Source of the DNA: Algoriphagus sp. A40
Lineage (GTDB): Bacteria > Bacteroidota > Bacteroidia > Cytophagales > Cyclobacteriaceae
Assembly: GCF_002002735.1 (NCBI RefSeq)
Contig: NZ_MUNY01000035.1
Location: 1-64,000 of the forward strand
Direction: 5' to 3'
Length of the DNA stretch: 64,000 bases
Shown here: piece by piece, positions 17,433 to 26,562 of the stretch
Numbering within the stretch: position 1 is the stretch's first letter
Layout: each line of letters begins with the position of its first letter
Made by a program: the position numbers and the translations under genes
Notes under the pieces: model-generated
What the model was told of the DNA's origin: nothing
What the model saw: the letters and a program-made list of their open reading frames with translations, nothing else
Databases searched by the model: none

Positions 17433-18053
17433 CTACTTGAAATCTTCCAGTGAGAGTTTTTGTAAACAAAACTCATATTCCCGGGGCTCATTGGAGCAGA
17501 CGACCAGGATCCGGTTATTCTGGTATTTGTCTATCAAATCGAGGTACCAAGCAATTCCTTTTTTGTCCAGATTTGATGTGGGTTCATCCAGCAAAATGAG
17601 TGGAACTTCTGAAAAAAGCGCCAATCCCAGTTTTAGCCTTTGTTTCATTCCCGAGGAAAAATGGGAAACGGGTTTGGTCAAATGTTGATCCAGATAGAGA
17701 AATTCAACCAGTTCCTTTGGCTGAATTTGATTTAGTGGATTTTTAAAATTGAAGTGAAAATTAATCAGTTCCAAAAGATTGAATTCCTCCGGAAGCTCCA
17801 AGTAAGGGGCTGATATTGCCAAGAATCTATACCAATCCGACTCCGGGACAGGCGAACCTTCATGTTCAAAGTTGATGTCGCCGGATGTAATGGGAATGGC
17901 TCCGGAAATACACTTCAACAAAGTGGACTTCCCGGAGCCATTTCCTCCTGTGATCGCCAATGAATCTCCCTGGGCAAGTTGAAGGCTTAGATTTTTAAAA
18001 ATCCACTCGTATTGAAACCGCTTGGAAGCTTCATGCAACTGGATTTTTAGCAT
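17433..18053 (-). CDS. ABC transporter ATP-binding protein (CcmA-like)
   Basis: The 206-residue ATPase has Walker A GGNGSGKST (36-44), the signature HFSSGMKQR, and Walker B LILLDEP followed by TSNLD. Its short length and single domain resemble CcmA, the ATPase of haem/cytochrome c biogenesis exporters, and similar stand-alone ATPases of Bacteroidota. No membrane partner is adjacent, so the substrate cannot be stated. It starts 1 base after lpxA and belongs to the lpx operon. Confidence 0.88.
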   Translation of the reverse strand: MLKIQLHEASKRFQYEWIFKNLSLQLAQGDSLAITGGNGSGKSTLLKCISGAIPITSGDINFEHEGSPVPESDWYRFLAISAPYLELPEEFNLLELINFHFNFKNPLNQIQPKELVEFLYLDQHLTKPVSHFSSGMKQRLKLGLALFSEVPLILLDEPTSNLDKKGIAWYLDLIDKYQNNRILVVCSNEPREYEFCLQKLSLEDFK

Positions 18054-18054
18054 A

Positions 18055-18834
18055 TCAGTTGATGTATCCTTTCATCACTCCACGTTCAGAGGAACGAATG
18101 AAGTTCAATATTTCGTCCCGTTCTTTGGTGGCAGGCAAGTTGATTTCAATTTCTTCCAAAGCCCGGCTATTATTCATGCTGTTAAGAAAAAGGTATCGAT
18201 ACACTTCCTGGATATGCGAAATTGATTCGCTGGAAAAACCTCTTCTTCTTAATCCCAAAGAATTAACCCCCGCATAAGAAAGCGGCTCTCGGGCTGCTTT
18301 GGTAAAAGGGGGGACATCTTTTCGGACCAAAGATCCGCCAGAAATCATGGCATGCATTCCTACTTTAACAAACTGATGGACAGCACTTGATCCACCGATG
18401 ATTGCCCAATCGTCAATGGAAACATGGCCGGCGATCTGAACAGAATTTGCAATGATCACATTGCTTCCTATCACGCAATCATGCGCTACGTGTACGTAGG
18501 CCATCAAAAGGCAATTACTTCCGATCACAGTGGTTTGCTTATCAACAGTTCCACGACTGATGGTCACACATTCCCTTATCGTGGTATTATCTCCGATGAC
18601 TACAGTGGAGTCTTCGCCCTGAAATTTAAGATCCTGAGGGACACCTGCAATGACAGCTCCAGGGAAAATCCTACAGTTTTTGCCGATTCTTGCGCCAGGG
18701 TATATGGTGACATTGGAGCCAATCCAGGTATTTTCTCCAATGGTCACATCACCATGAATCATGGTAAATGGGTCCACATGAACGTTGCTCCCCAGCTGCG
18801 CTTTGGGATCGATTTGAGACATGGGGCTGATCAT
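18055..18834 (-). CDS. lpxA: UDP-N-acetylglucosamine acyltransferase LpxA
   Basis: The 259-residue protein carries out the first step of lipid A synthesis, the 3-O-acylation of UDP-GlcNAc. The N-terminal half is a left-handed beta helix of hexapeptide repeats (for example IGENTWIGSNVTIYPGARIG). The catalytic His lies in the segment YVHVAHDCVIG, and a helical C-terminal region follows. The start overlaps the lpxC/fabZ stop (ATGA). A second ATG four codons in (MSQIDPKAQLG) is possible. Confidence 0.96.
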   Translation of the reverse strand: MISPMSQIDPKAQLGSNVHVDPFTMIHGDVTIGENTWIGSNVTIYPGARIGKNCRIFPGAVIAGVPQDLKFQGEDSTVVIGDNTTIRECVTISRGTVDKQTTVIGSNCLLMAYVHVAHDCVIGSNVIIANSVQIAGHVSIDDWAIIGGSSAVHQFVKVGMHAMISGGSLVRKDVPPFTKAAREPLSYAGVNSLGLRRRGFSSESISHIQEVYRYLFLNSMNNSRALEEIEINLPATKERDEILNFIRSSERGVMKGYIN

Positions 18835-20225
18835 GATTCTTTTCGGGTTATGCTGGCGGTCATTACGGCTTCACAAACAAGTGTATTTCCAACATAGGCC
18901 TCGCCTCTCATTTTTGCAATGCCTCTGCGGATTGGAGCTAAAAGTTCACATTTAAAAACTAGGGTATCGCCTGGCAATACCATTTTTCTGAATTTGCAAT
19001 TTTCGATTCCGAGAAAATAAGTCCAGTAATTTTCAGGATCCTCCACTGTGCTCAATACCAAAATACCTCCGGTTTGGGCCATTGCTTCTACCTGAAGGAC
19101 CCCAGGCATCACCGGATTTCCAGGGAAGTGACCCATAAAAAATGGTTCGTTCATGGTGACATTCTTCACTCCAGCAACTACTGTTTCATCCAGATAAATG
19201 ATTTTGTCAATCAATTGGAAAGGATATCTGTGAGGTAAAATATTGCTGATCTGGTTGATGTCCATCACAGGAGGGAGCTTTGGATCGTAGTGAGGAATAT
19301 GCGATGCACCAGCTTTTTCCATGGCCCTTTTAAGCTTTTTCGCAAAAGCCACATTGGCTGCGTGCCCAGGACGGGCTGCCAAAATCTGAGCTTTTAAAGG
19401 CCTTCCCACCAAAGCCAAATCTCCGACCACATCCAACAACTTGTGACGTGCAGGTTCATTTCTGTACCGGAGATCGACATTATTCAATATTCCTTCTTTT
19501 TTGACCTCGACAGTCTGCTTATTGAACATTTTGGCCAGGTTGGCCAATTCTTCTTTCTCCACTATCCGATCCACTACGACAATGGCATTGTTCAAATCCC
19601 CGCCCTTGATCAGGTTGGAGTTGTATAGCATCTCCAACTCATGGAGGAAACAAAAGGTCCTGCAAGAAGCAATTTCTGTCCTGAACTGACTGATATCTGT
19701 GATTGAAGCATGTTGACTTCCTAGGACAGGGGAATTGTAATCTACCATTACGGTCACACGGTAATTATCCGTAGGCAAAGCCACCATTTCCACTTCACGG
19801 GCGGAGTCTTTGTACTGGATGCTTTCCTGAACTTCAAAAAATCTGCGAAGGGCATTTTGTTCCTCAAAACCTGCCTCTTCCAAAACTTCAATAAACTGAA
19901 TAGAAGAGCCATCCATAATTGGAGGTTCAGGACCATCCAATTGAATCAATACATTGTCAATCTCCAGTCCCACCAAGGCCGCCAATACGTGCTCAACAGT
20001 ATAAACTCGTGCTCCATTTTGCTCCAGGGTCGTCCCGCGGGATACGTCCACTACCAAATCGCAATCTGCATCAACAGTCGGTCTTCCTTCGAGGTCAACA
20101 CGCTGGAACTTAATGCCGTGGTTAGGAGGGGCAGGAACAAAAGTCATATTAGAAACTACTCCGGTGTGCAATCCTACACCGGATAGTTCCACCTGTTTCT
20201 TGATGGTATGCTGTTTTACTTTCAT
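18831..20225 (-). CDS. lpxC/fabZ: Bifunctional UDP-3-O-acyl-N-acetylglucosamine deacetylase / 3-hydroxyacyl-ACP dehydratase
   Basis: The 464-residue fusion joins LpxC (about 1-305), the committed zinc deacetylase of lipid A synthesis, to FabZ (about 315-464). LpxC features: GVGLHTG near the start, TVEHVLAAL with a zinc His, and the second zinc segment RHKLLDVVGDLAL. FabZ features: HRYPFQLIDKI and the active-site segment HFPGNPVMPGVLQVEAMAQ. The fusion is characteristic of Bacteroidota. It lies 127 bases after lpxD and has its own leader, so it may be expressed separately from lpxD. Confidence 0.97.
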   Translation of the reverse strand: MKVKQHTIKKQVELSGVGLHTGVVSNMTFVPAPPNHGIKFQRVDLEGRPTVDADCDLVVDVSRGTTLEQNGARVYTVEHVLAALVGLEIDNVLIQLDGPEPPIMDGSSIQFIEVLEEAGFEEQNALRRFFEVQESIQYKDSAREVEMVALPTDNYRVTVMVDYNSPVLGSQHASITDISQFRTEIASCRTFCFLHELEMLYNSNLIKGGDLNNAIVVVDRIVEKEELANLAKMFNKQTVEVKKEGILNNVDLRYRNEPARHKLLDVVGDLALVGRPLKAQILAARPGHAANVAFAKKLKRAMEKAGASHIPHYDPKLPPVMDINQISNILPHRYPFQLIDKIIYLDETVVAGVKNVTMNEPFFMGHFPGNPVMPGVLQVEAMAQTGGILVLSTVEDPENYWTYFLGIENCKFRKMVLPGDTLVFKCELLAPIRRGIAKMRGEAYVGNTLVCEAVMTASITRKES

Positions 20226-20281
20226 ATGATTATAATTTGCCCTTTAGAGGCCATATGGAATCTCGCATGGTTGACAATCAT
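20222..20281 (-). promoter_or_regulatory. Structured leader with 10-codon upstream ORF, copy B
   Basis: Directly before the lpxC/fabZ ATG, minus-strand ATAATCAT (20233-20226) pairs with ATGATTGT (20281-20274) through seven Watson-Crick pairs and one G-U pair. The 40-base loop includes CCATATGG and the start of a 33-base ORF (20222-20254) reading MASKGQIIII, whose TGA overlaps the lpxC start as ATGA. Compared with copy A, the last 20 bases and the CCATATGGAAT block (plus strand) are identical. Confidence 0.5.
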
Positions 20282-20347
20282 TCTAGTGTGTGACTGTTAG
20301 CGACGCTCGATTTCATGTTTGGTTTTCCTTGCGGAATTTCAGGGCAG

Positions 20348-20355
20348 CAAAATTA
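20348..20355 (-). promoter_or_regulatory. Possible -7 element for lpxC/fabZ
   Basis: Minus-strand TAATTTTG matches TAnnTTTG exactly. It overlaps the lpxD stop codon and would give a leader of about 115 bases. No TTTG was found at the -33 position, so the support is limited. Confidence 0.35.
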
Positions 20356-21375
20356 GCCCTTTTTTTCCAGTTCTTTGACTCGCTTTTCCAGTGCATCCAG
20401 ATTTTTGAACAAGGTATATGATCTCAAAAAATCCTTCCCTTCCATGGCCATGTAACCAAACAGTGTTTCACCGGGTTTTTTGATGGATTTGCTGATCCCT
20501 GTATTAGCTCCGATCGTGGTGTTATCAGCGATTTTTATGTGTCCGACAATTCCGGCTTTACCTGCTATTACGCAATTTTTCCCGATTTCGGTCGAACCTG
20601 AAATGCCAGTTTGTGCAGCGATTACGGTATTTTCCCCGATGATCACATTGTGGGCGATCTGAACTTGGTTGTCGATTTTGGCACCTTTTCGGATGATGGT
20701 CGAACCCATGGTGGCACAGTCCACTGTGGTGTTGGACCCGATGCTCACATTGTCTTCCAATATCACATTCCCGATTTGAGGAATAGCCTTATATGTCCCA
20801 TCTGATTGTGGTGCAAAGCCAAATCCATCTGCACCGATTACAGCTCCTGGGAATATTTCGCAATTGTTACCGATTTGGGTGTCTGAGCAGATTTTGGCTC
20901 CGGAATGAATAATGCAGTTGTCACCTATCCTTACATTATCACCAATGAAAGCCTGAGGATGGATTTTTACATTATTTCCGATATGGCATTTTTTACCAAT
21001 GTATGAAAAGGCTCCCCGGTAGCAGTTATCTCCGATAGTACTGCTGGAGTGAATGTAACTTGGCTCCTCCACGCCAACCAGCATGGCTTTGGTAAATTGG
21101 GAATAGGCTTCCAAAAGTTTAGTAAAACCCAAATAAGCGTCTTTTACTCGGATCAGGGTGGTTTTGAAAGGTTTGGATGGAATGAAATCCTCGGAAACGA
21201 TCACCGCAGTTGACTCCGTTTCGTATAGGAAGGATTCGTATTTTTCATTGGCCAAAAAACTGATCCCGCCTGGTTTTCCCTCCTGGATTTTGTCCAGACG
21301 GTTTACCTTTTGGTTTTGATCTCCTTCTGCTTTTCCCTCTAAAAGTGCAGCAAGTTGGCCTAAAGTGAATTCCAT
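20353..21375 (-). CDS. lpxD: UDP-3-O-(3-hydroxyacyl)glucosamine N-acyltransferase LpxD
   Basis: The 340-residue protein adds the second acyl chain to the lipid A precursor. It has the N-terminal uridine-binding domain (about 1-100, with [16 protein letters not shown]), a long run of hexapeptide repeats forming the beta helix (about 105-300), the catalytic His segment [11 protein letters not shown], and a C-terminal helix ([17 protein letters not shown]). It follows the HD-domain gene by 15 bases. Confidence 0.96.
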   Translation of the reverse strand: MEFTLGQLAALLEGKAEGDQNQKVNRLDKIQEGKPGGISFLANEKYESFLYETESTAVIVSEDFIPSKPFKTTLIRVKDAYLGFTKLLEAYSQFTKAMLVGVEEPSYIHSSSTIGDNCYRGAFSYIGKKCHIGNNVKIHPQAFIGDNVRIGDNCIIHSGAKICSDTQIGNNCEIFPGAVIGADGFGFAPQSDGTYKAIPQIGNVILEDNVSIGSNTTVDCATMGSTIIRKGAKIDNQVQIAHNVIIGENTVIAAQTGISGSTEIGKNCVIAGKAGIVGHIKIADNTTIGANTGISKSIKKPGETLFGYMAMEGKDFLRSYTLFKNLDALEKRVKELEKKG

Positions 21376-21390
21376 AGTCGGCTAATGGAT

Positions 21391-22623
21391 TTATTGGGTT
21401 AAAATTAGGTTTTTGGCTTTACAAACGTAGTGTTTCTCCACGATCTTGCTCATTACTTTGATATTCGGTAGGTCCGCTGCAGTGGCCACATCCATTACTT
21501 TTCCTTTTTTGGTGAGGATATTGATGCGGTCTTTAGCCAAATATCCATAATTGCTTACAGTCCCAGAGCAAAAAAAGTAGTCGATGTCGTTTTCCGGAAT
21601 CTGGAGTTTTTTTCGGGTTTTCGCCTTCATGTCTTCAATTTCTGAAAGAGAAAAAGGCTCATTTACTAGGTTGATTTTGAAAAGGTTACGGGTCAAAAAC
21701 ATTTGGGAAATATTTCTGAGGACATAATCCTCGTGTCTTTTCCAAAGTTTGATCGCCCCCCAGATATCAAAGTCATCCAGGCTCAAAAAGTTTTCAAGTA
21801 TTCTCCTGTCTTTTTTGAAATCCTCCAGCCTGAAATCATTTTTCATAAAAAACTCAAATTCCTCACTGACGGTGAAACTCATCCCAGACTGTGCCAAATA
21901 TTTTGCGCGTTGGATGAGATTTATGAGCATTTTTTCAGCGCTTACGGTCGTTTTATGAAGGTAAACCTGCCAATACATCAACCGGCGCGCACTCAGGAAA
22001 TTTTCGATGGAATAAATCCCTTTTTCCTCGATGACCAGTTGACCGTCTTTGACATCCATCATTTTTATGATGCGATCAGCTCCAATGGTACCTTCCGAAA
22101 CTCCCGTAAAGAAACAATCCCGCTGAAGATAGTCCAGACGGTCTATGTCCAATTGACTGGAAACCAGTTGATTTAGAAATTTCCTGTCATATTGATTCTT
22201 AAAAATTCGTAAAGCGAGGTCCAATTTGCCACCTAATTCTTCATTAAGGAGTTCAATAGTCAGGAGCGAGAGTTCCTCATGGGGGACGCCTTTGAGGAGA
22301 CTGTATTCTAAAGCATGTGAAAAAGGGCCATGACCGATGTCATGAAGCAAAATTGCAATCAGGGCCGCTTCATATTCTTCCTCGGATATTTCGGTGCCTT
22401 TAATTCGTAGATTGTCCAATGTTATGCTCATCAGATGCATGGCTCCGATGGCATGGTGGAATCGGGTATGAAGTGCTCCGGGATAAACAAAATCGGTCAA
22501 ACCCAACTGCTTGATCCGGCGTAATCTCTGGAAATAAGGATGGTCAATGATCGTGAAAATCAACTCACTGGGAATGGTAATGAATCCGTAAACCGGATCA
22601 TTGAGTATTTTCTGGCTTTTCAA
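21391..22623 (-). CDS. HD-domain phosphohydrolase
   Basis: The 410-residue protein has the metal-binding HD signature: FHHAIGAMHLM (about residues 55-65), then LLHDIGHGPFSHALE (about 92-106), and DRLDYLQRD further on, as in dGTPase-related HD proteins. It lacks features that would fix the substrate; a dNTP triphosphohydrolase activity is possible. It is the first gene of the lpx operon and is divergent from porX across only 59 bases, so the two share a promoter region. Confidence 0.88.
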   Translation of the reverse strand: MKSQKILNDPVYGFITIPSELIFTIIDHPYFQRLRRIKQLGLTDFVYPGALHTRFHHAIGAMHLMSITLDNLRIKGTEISEEEYEAALIAILLHDIGHGPFSHALEYSLLKGVPHEELSLLTIELLNEELGGKLDLALRIFKNQYDRKFLNQLVSSQLDIDRLDYLQRDCFFTGVSEGTIGADRIIKMMDVKDGQLVIEEKGIYSIENFLSARRLMYWQVYLHKTTVSAEKMLINLIQRAKYLAQSGMSFTVSEEFEFFMKNDFRLEDFKKDRRILENFLSLDDFDIWGAIKLWKRHEDYVLRNISQMFLTRNLFKINLVNEPFSLSEIEDMKAKTRKKLQIPENDIDYFFCSGTVSNYGYLAKDRINILTKKGKVMDVATAADLPNIKVMSKIVEKHYVCKAKNLILTQ

Positions 22624-22682
22624 TCAGCGCTCATTTGATTGACTCAAAAGTAATTATAATTTTAAAAGAAAGGGAAACCCAA

Positions 22683-24242
22683 ATGTCTCAAAAATCAACA
22701 ATCCTCTGGGCCGACGATGAAATCGACCTGCTCAAGCCGCACATTCTTTTTTTGGAACAAAAAGGCTATGAGATCACTACGGTCAATTCCGGAATAGATG
22801 CTATCGAGGAAGTCGAGGGACGGAATTTTGATGTGATTTTTTTGGATGAAATGATGCCGGGAATGACAGGCTTGGAAACGCTTCAGCAAATCAAGCAGAT
22901 CAAACCTCAGATTCCAGTGGTGATGATAACCAAAAGTGAGGAGGAGCACATCATGGATGACGCGATCGGAGGAAAAATCGCCGACTACCTGATCAAGCCA
23001 CTCAATCCGAATCAGATTTGGCTTTCTGTAAAGAAAATCCTTCAAAATAAGCAACTGATAGACACCAAGACGACTCAGAGTTATCAGCAGGAATTTATGC
23101 AAATCAGCCTGGCATTGGGAGATGCCCGTGATCATCGGGATTGGGCGGAGTTATACCGAAAGCTGACTTTTTGGGAATTACAGATTGATTCTACGGAAAA
23201 CAAAAACATGCTGGAGGTACTCGAAAACCAAAAAGCGGAAGCAAATTCCTCATTTGCCCGGTTTATCAAAGAAAATTACTTGGACTGGATGGATCAAGCC
23301 AATGCTGATAAGCCTCTGTTGTCACACCAGGTTTTGAAAGAAAAAGTCTTTCCGCTATTGAAAAATAAGAAACCGGTGTTTTTGATTGTCATAGACAATC
23401 TCCGGCTGGATCAATGGGAAATTTTGGAGAGTTTGTTGAATCCCTACTTTAATGTGGAAGAAAAGGATACCTATTTCAGCATTCTGCCGACCACTACTGC
23501 TTTTGCCAGAAATGCTCTTTTTAGCGGGATGATGCCGATGGATATGGCAAGGCTATACCCCAATCTTTGGGAAGATGAAGACACGGATGAAGGGAAAAAT
23601 AATTTTGAAGAGGAATGGATCCGGATCAATTTGGTCAAAAACCGACTTTCCGCCAAATTCACCTACAATAAGATCCTTCAGACAAACCAAGGCAAGGCAG
23701 TCTTGGATCAGTTTCATACTTTCCTTCAAAACGATCTGAATGTATTGGTTTACAACTTTGTGGATATGGTGTCTCATGCCCGCACCGATATGAAAATGAT
23801 CCGCGAATTGGCACCGGACGAATCCGCCTATCGGTCTTTGACCAGGAGTTGGTTTGAGCATTCTTCTTTGTTTGATTTATGCAAAAAAATCCAACATGCC
23901 GGTGCGGATGTGATCATCACCACGGATCATGGCACCAAAAAAGTGAACAAACCCTACCGAATTATCGGAGACAAAAATGTGACAACAAACCTCAGATATA
24001 AGCAGGGGAAAAACCTGAATTTCGAGCACGGCAAAGTGTTTGAAATCAAAAAACCTGAGGATGCCAAACTGCCCAGACTGAACGTGTCAACTTCTTATGT
24101 TTTTGCAGTGGAAGACTATTTTTTCGCTTACCCCAACAACTACAATTATTATGTCAACTATTATAAAGACACTTTTCAGCACGGTGGTATATCTTTGGAG
24201 GAAATGATTGTGCCATTGGTTCACCTTTCCTCCAAACGCTAA
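22683..24242 (+). CDS. porX: PorX-type response regulator with PglZ domain
   Basis: The ATG at 22683, preceded by AGAAAGGG, is preferred over an upstream one at 22635; it gives 519 residues. The receiver domain (about 4-122) has the acidic pair Asp11-Asp12, phospho-acceptor Asp55 and the Lys of YLIKPL. A helical linker leads to a PglZ/alkaline-phosphatase-like domain (about 205-519) with VIDNLRLDQW, PTTTAFARNALFSGM and ITTDHGTKK, which hold metal and nucleophile residues. PorX of Porphyromonas controls the type IX secretion system and its PglZ domain has reported phosphodiesterase activity. No type IX structural gene lies in this window. Confidence 0.93.
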   Translation: MSQKSTILWADDEIDLLKPHILFLEQKGYEITTVNSGIDAIEEVEGRNFDVIFLDEMMPGMTGLETLQQIKQIKPQIPVVMITKSEEEHIMDDAIGGKIADYLIKPLNPNQIWLSVKKILQNKQLIDTKTTQSYQQEFMQISLALGDARDHRDWAELYRKLTFWELQIDSTENKNMLEVLENQKAEANSSFARFIKENYLDWMDQANADKPLLSHQVLKEKVFPLLKNKKPVFLIVIDNLRLDQWEILESLLNPYFNVEEKDTYFSILPTTTAFARNALFSGMMPMDMARLYPNLWEDEDTDEGKNNFEEEWIRINLVKNRLSAKFTYNKILQTNQGKAVLDQFHTFLQNDLNVLVYNFVDMVSHARTDMKMIRELAPDESAYRSLTRSWFEHSSLFDLCKKIQHAGADVIITTDHGTKKVNKPYRIIGDKNVTTNLRYKQGKNLNFEHGKVFEIKKPEDAKLPRLNVSTSYVFAVEDYFFAYPNNYNYYVNYYKDTFQHGGISLEEMIVPLVHLSSKR

Positions 24243-24243
24243 A

Positions 24244-24681
24244 TTGCCCTTGCTTACCATTCAATACCGATTAGATCAAATTCAAGAGGCTGCCCGCCAG
24301 ATTATTGCAGAAGCGGGGGAGGATAGAATTTGGGTTTTTCAGGGCCAAATGGGTGCCGGAAAAACGACAATGATCAAAGCCCTCGCCAAGGAAATGGGAG
24401 TGAAAGATCAGGTGAGCAGTCCCACATTTGGCATTGTCAATGAGTACGAGTCGTCCGTCGGAGCAAAAATTTACCATTTCGATTTTTATAGATTGGATGA
24501 TCCTACCGAGGCATTGGATATCGGAATAGAAGAGTATTTTTATGGTGGGGATTATTGCTGGATTGAATGGGCTGAAAAAATAGCCCAGTTTCTCCCAGAT
24601 TCATTTCTCCTGATCAGGATCAAGCCTGAATCAGAAATCAACAGAACAATCACACTTCAACATTCCCGAAATGCCGACTGA
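24244..24681 (+). CDS. tsaE: tRNA threonylcarbamoyladenosine biosynthesis ATPase TsaE
   Basis: A TTG at 24244, just after the porX stop, gives 145 residues that begin in line with the family; an ATG upstream (24208) lies within porX. Walker A GQMGAGKT is at 34-41. Then follow PTFGIVNEYE, HFDFYRL and WIEWAEKI, the known TsaE motifs. The protein powers the TsaB-TsaD cycle that makes t6A37 in ANN-decoding tRNAs. It overlaps ald by 11 bases. Confidence 0.9.
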   Translation: MPLLTIQYRLDQIQEAARQIIAEAGEDRIWVFQGQMGAGKTTMIKALAKEMGVKDQVSSPTFGIVNEYESSVGAKIYHFDFYRLDDPTEALDIGIEEYFYGGDYCWIEWAEKIAQFLPDSFLLIRIKPESEINRTITLQHSRNAD

Positions 24682-25882
24682 ATTAACAGAACTCACTTCT
24701 GTAGGGCTGGTACCAAAAGAATCTCCTATGCAGGTGAAAAAGGGGCCAAAACCACTTCATGTTGGACTTCCAAAGGAGGTTTCTACCCAGGAAAAACGTG
24801 TTGTTTTAACTCCCGAAGCGGTAGGATTACTGAGCAACAATGACATTCAGGTGGTAGTGGAGACTGGAGCCGGGCTGGATGCAAAGTTTTCAGATCAGGA
24901 TTATTCGGATGCAGGTGCCAAAATTGCCTACTCCCGAAAGGAAGTGCTCTCAACTGATGTCGTCCTAAAAGTCGATCCACTTACCATTGAGGAAATTGCA
25001 GAAATGTCACCTGGAAGCTGCTTAATCTCAGCATTGCAGCTTGAAAAACAGGATGCAGAATTTATCAAAGCCCTGAATGAGAAAAAAATAACTGCTGTAG
25101 CATTTGAATACCTGGAGGACAAAGTCGGTGGGATGCCTGTTGTCAGGGCCATGTCTGAAATCGCAGGAAGTACCGTAATGCTCATCGCATCAGAATACCT
25201 CTCAAGTGTCAACGAAGGGAAAGGCTTGATTTTGGGCGGGGTGACGGGAGTGCCTCCAACCCAAGTGGTTATCATTGGTGCTGGTACAGTGGCAGAGTAT
25301 GCCGCCAGAACTGCGTTGGGTTTGGGAGCAAATATCAAGGTTTTTGACAATCATATTTACAAACTAAGGAGGATCAAGCAGTTGCTTGGCCAGCAGATTT
25401 ATACCTCCACGATTGATAATTACAGTTTGGGCCAAGCCCTTGCAGAAGCGGATGTGGTCATTGGGGCATTGCGGGCAGAAAAGGGTAGAAACAAAATCGT
25501 GGTGACCGAGGAAATGGTTGCCAATATGATACATGGCAGCATCATCATTGACGTGGGGATTGATCAGGGCGGATGCATCGAAACGGCCAGGATGACCTCC
25601 CATGATGAGCCGGTTTACCTGATCCATGATATCATCCATTATTGTGTACCCAATATTGCCTCAAGGGTGGCCCGTACGGCTTCTTATTCTTTAAGCAATA
25701 TCTTCACGCCGATAATTCTGCAAATGTCGGATTTGGGAGGTGCGGAGGAAATGATATTCAATTACAAATGGTTTCTCCGGGGTGTTTATACTTACAGGGG
25801 AAGTCTCACCAATGCATTTTTAGCGAGAAAATTTGGCTTGAATCACAAGGAACTTCAGCTATTGCTGGCTGCAAGGTATTGA
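24671..25882 (+). CDS. ald: Alanine dehydrogenase / PNT-domain protein
   Basis: The 403-residue protein has the AlaDH/PNT N-terminal domain (from about residue 27: PLHVGLPKEVSTQEKRVVLTPE) and a Rossmann fold with VVIIGAGTVAEYAARTALGLGA (about 197-218). It interconverts L-alanine and pyruvate with NAD. An N-terminal extension of about 25 residues precedes the usual start of the family; an inner ATG at residue 21 is an alternative. The stop abuts the stop of the converging receiver gene. Confidence 0.9.
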   Translation: MPTELTELTSVGLVPKESPMQVKKGPKPLHVGLPKEVSTQEKRVVLTPEAVGLLSNNDIQVVVETGAGLDAKFSDQDYSDAGAKIAYSRKEVLSTDVVLKVDPLTIEEIAEMSPGSCLISALQLEKQDAEFIKALNEKKITAVAFEYLEDKVGGMPVVRAMSEIAGSTVMLIASEYLSSVNEGKGLILGGVTGVPPTQVVIIGAGTVAEYAARTALGLGANIKVFDNHIYKLRRIKQLLGQQIYTSTIDNYSLGQALAEADVVIGALRAEKGRNKIVVTEEMVANMIHGSIIIDVGIDQGGCIETARMTSHDEPVYLIHDIIHYCVPNIASRVARTASYSLSNIFTPIILQMSDLGGAEEMIFNYKWFLRGVYTYRGSLTNAFLARKFGLNHKELQLLLAARY

Positions 25883-26356
25883 TCAGGAAAGGAGATTTTG
25901 CCGGAGTAAAAATTCGAGCTGTTCGTTGGCTTTAAGCAATGCCGAGGTTAGTCTTTCATTTTCTCTCCGAAGTGCGTAGACCTCAAAAGCATTTTTAATG
26001 ACTGTCCTTAGGTAATCCTCCTCCCAGGGTTTGGTGAGGTAATGATAAACTTGACCTTTGTTGATAGCGTCAATAACGGCCTGGATGTCAGTGTATCCGG
26101 TCAATAAAAGGCGGATTGGTTTAGGGTAAATAGGGATGATGCTTTCCAAAAATTCAACGCCGGTTTTCTCCGGCATTCTCTGGTCAGTTATAATGATATC
26201 GATTTCCTCTTTCTCTAGAATTTCCTCTCCAACCTTTGCAGAAATAGCCAGAAATATTTTATAATCCCTTCTAAAAGTCGCTTTAAAGGCTTGAAGATTG
26301 TTTTCTTCATCGTCTACGTAAAGTATTTTAATTTTTTCTTCCGGCTGATTTTCCAT
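25883..26356 (-). CDS. Single-domain response regulator (receiver plus coiled-coil tail)
   Basis: The receiver (IKILYVDDEENNLQAF onward) has the acidic pair, phospho-acceptor Asp58 (TDQRMP) and Lys in YLTKPW; a short helical tail (RRENERLTSALLKANEQLEF) follows and there is no output domain. The ATG at 26356 gives 157 residues; an ATG 11 codons upstream (26389) would give 168. The inner start is preferred because the receiver begins there and a possible promoter (TTTG, then TTATTTG at about 26393-26399) would start transcription near the outer ATG. Its receiver is clearly paralogous to that of the hybrid protein at 31637, so both may be targets of the same kinase. Confidence 0.85.
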   Translation of the reverse strand: MENQPEEKIKILYVDDEENNLQAFKATFRRDYKIFLAISAKVGEEILEKEEIDIIITDQRMPEKTGVEFLESIIPIYPKPIRLLLTGYTDIQAVIDAINKGQVYHYLTKPWEEDYLRTVIKNAFEVYALRRENERLTSALLKANEQLEFLLRQNLLS

Positions 26357-26477
26357 CCAAAGGGGCCTTAAAGGGGCTGTTTTTGTCACTCCAAATAATC
26401 TGTTTTTCGGATAAAAAACAAACTTGAAAGATTATCTAGTCAATACTTTCGCTAAAGTAGGCAGTTTTTAGTTCTTT

Positions 26478-26508
26478 TTTGATGCAAATTTAAGTACTAA
26501 TTAATTTG
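26478..26508 (+). promoter_or_regulatory. Predicted promoter of the ThiF/nitroreductase operon
   Basis: TTTG at 26478-26481 is followed after exactly 19 bases by TTAATTTG at 26501-26508, which matches TAnnTTTG at all but one fixed base. The leader to the ATG at 26563 would be about 48 bases. Confidence 0.5.
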
Positions 26509-26562
26509 ACTTCATTGTGAAAAAATTAACTTTACCCAGCTTTATCACCCTAAAGTCAATCT

